Source: Triplophysa rosa (Eukaryota; Chordata; Actinopteri; Cypriniformes; Nemacheilidae). Taken from it: 64,000 bases of DNA. Positions 62,875-64,000 of this stretch are shown piece by piece. Each line of letters starts with the position of its first letter. Position 1 is the stretch's first letter. The translations under genes and the position numbers were made by a program. Below the pieces are notes generated by a model. That model saw nothing but the letters and a program-made list of their open reading frames with translations. It was not told the origin of the DNA and made no database searches. The stretch covers positions 26,758,517 to 26,822,516 of the forward strand of contig NC_079895.1 of assembly GCF_024868665.1 (NCBI RefSeq), given 5' to 3'.

Positions 62875-63113
62875 CACTCTTAAAAATAAAGGTGTTTAAA
62901 AGGTTCTTCGCAGTGATGCCATAGAAGAACCATTTTTGGTTCCATAAAGAACCATTCAGTCAACGGTTCTTTAAAGAATCTCTTTCTTACTTTTTTATAA
63001 TTCGAAGAACCTTTTTTCACCACAAAGAGCCTTTTGTGAAACAGAAAGTTTCTTCAGATGTTAAATGTTCTTTATGGAACCAAAACGTTCTTCTATGGCA
63101 TTGTTTAAGAGTG
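62875..63113. mobile_element. MITE with TA target duplication (GGTTCTTTA family)
   Basis: 239-bp element with ends CACTCTTAAAAATAAAG and GTTTAAGAGTG, flanked by TA on both sides (62873-62874 and 63114-63115). The interior is built from inverted copies of AAAGAACC / GGTTCTTT and TTCTATGGCA / TGCCATAGAA. It is non-coding and typical of abundant fish Tc1/mariner-like MITEs. Confidence 0.9.
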
Positions 63114-63115
63114 TA

Positions 63116-64000
63116 GGAGTATATAGCCTAAATAAATATGCATCCTTGTGGTTTTCTGTAATGATTTACTTTCTGAAGTTTCATCTTTTTCTGATAACCC
63201 CCTTGACAATCATAGACTATGATTTTCCATCAGTATCTGTCTCTGTTCCTGCGTCCTCTATATCACCATCTCTCGATGTGTAAGTGAAAGTATAAGCTGG
63301 GGCGTCTGGAGGTAAGTGTTGTCCTTGCATTTGTCTTTATTAATCTTTAATGAAAACAGCCACATCCAATCCTCTCTCTCTTATGAATGAAAGATGGAGT
63401 TGAGCAGTGCTGATCTCAGTGTATTGTTAAGGATCCAGGATTGCTCACTGCATGAATTTTTAGTCTCTTTTCAGCAGCTGTTTTTCTGCACTCAGGTTCA
63501 GGTCTTCTGATACATGGGGATGTTTGTATGTAAAGGCATCATAAACTTGAACAAGGTTATCTTTTGACAAATAAGAGGTCACTGTATTAAAAACACACTG
63601 TATGTTTCGGAACTCGTGTGTTCCCCTACTAGGGCTCATTTGGTTAACAGATGAGGAGAGTCGATGTTGGCAAGCCATTGCTACACCTCAATGATACAAC
63701 TGCTGTAGTTGTTATTTACCTAACAAAAAGATCGCACAAAGGTGACGAGGGTCATTTCTGTGACACTAGTGGCACCGAATGCAATTGCAGTCTGTTTGCA
63801 ACATTGCAACATTCAAACAGTCATTATTTTTTAAGCATTATTTCCACAGAAAAATCCGCTTGTATTTAGTTTGCGTTGTGCTGATGACAGATAATTTGTT
63901 TTGACGTACTTTTAAATAAGTTTTTGCATTCCATTTGACTTTGTAGATAGTAGACTACTTTTGTGTTTTCTAAAAAAAACCCATCACATTGTAAATAAGT
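63116..64000. other. right edge, nothing recognised
   Basis: No exon, RNA gene or transposon end was identified; the largest frames are about 70 codons with no known motif. No exon of mtx2, the usual next gene beyond hoxd1, was recognised. Confidence 0.4.

Overview
The window is genomic DNA from a ray-finned fish, almost certainly a teleost. It covers the middle and 3' part of a HoxD cluster, best read as the HoxDa cluster. The reasons are: intron-split genes with GT-AG junctions, AT-rich spacers, long dinucleotide microsatellites, fish-type hAT and TA-flanked MITEs, and six Hox paralogues all on the + strand in the order 11-10-9-4-3-1. Paralogue-specific N-termini and C-termini identify cluster D (hoxd11 ending in the QYFTGNPLF motif, hoxd10 starting MSFPNSSPA). 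The repeat types look ostariophysan-like, but the species cannot be named from sequence alone.

Layout. 1-1367 is upstream of hoxd11a; hoxd12/13 must lie off the left edge if present. hoxd11a is at 1368-3030, hoxd10a at 7403-9200 and hoxd9a at 11894-12946. In the hoxd9-hoxd4 interval there is a homeobox-less relic of hoxd8 (15931-16207), which I regard as the most interesting item here. Next come a DR5 retinoic-acid-type site (21274), mir-10b (22196) and hoxd4a (23413-24514). A 9.4 kb block carrying the DR5 site, mir-10b and hoxd4a then repeats with a constant offset of 10455 bp. The two copies are separated by an 861-base N gap and bounded by TC and TTTC microsatellites, so this is most probably an assembly duplication. 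The hoxd4-hoxd3 spacer (37081-44440) holds candidate upstream non-coding exons of hoxd3a. hoxd3a is at 44441-45858, and a short, divergent hoxd1a is at 49457-50231. From 50232 to 64000 there is no recognisable gene. That stretch holds microsatellites, several non-autonomous DNA transposons and some GC-balanced blocks that look like conserved regulatory DNA.

How it works together (established Hox biology plus inference). Each intact gene has two coding exons. Paralogues 4, 3 and 1 keep a tryptophan PBX-interaction motif in exon 1, and exon 2 carries the homeodomain; every coding intron is phase 1. A TCAC(G/A)TG-type E-box lies 60-170 bp upstream of the ATG of hoxd11a, hoxd10a, hoxd9a, hoxd4a and hoxd3a. 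CTCF-like motifs occur between hoxd11 and hoxd10, between hoxd9 and the hoxd8 relic, and between that relic and mir-10b. Transposons are nearly absent inside the cluster and become common after hoxd1a, as expected for Hox clusters.

Statements about other species' proteins are from memory and were not checked by alignment.
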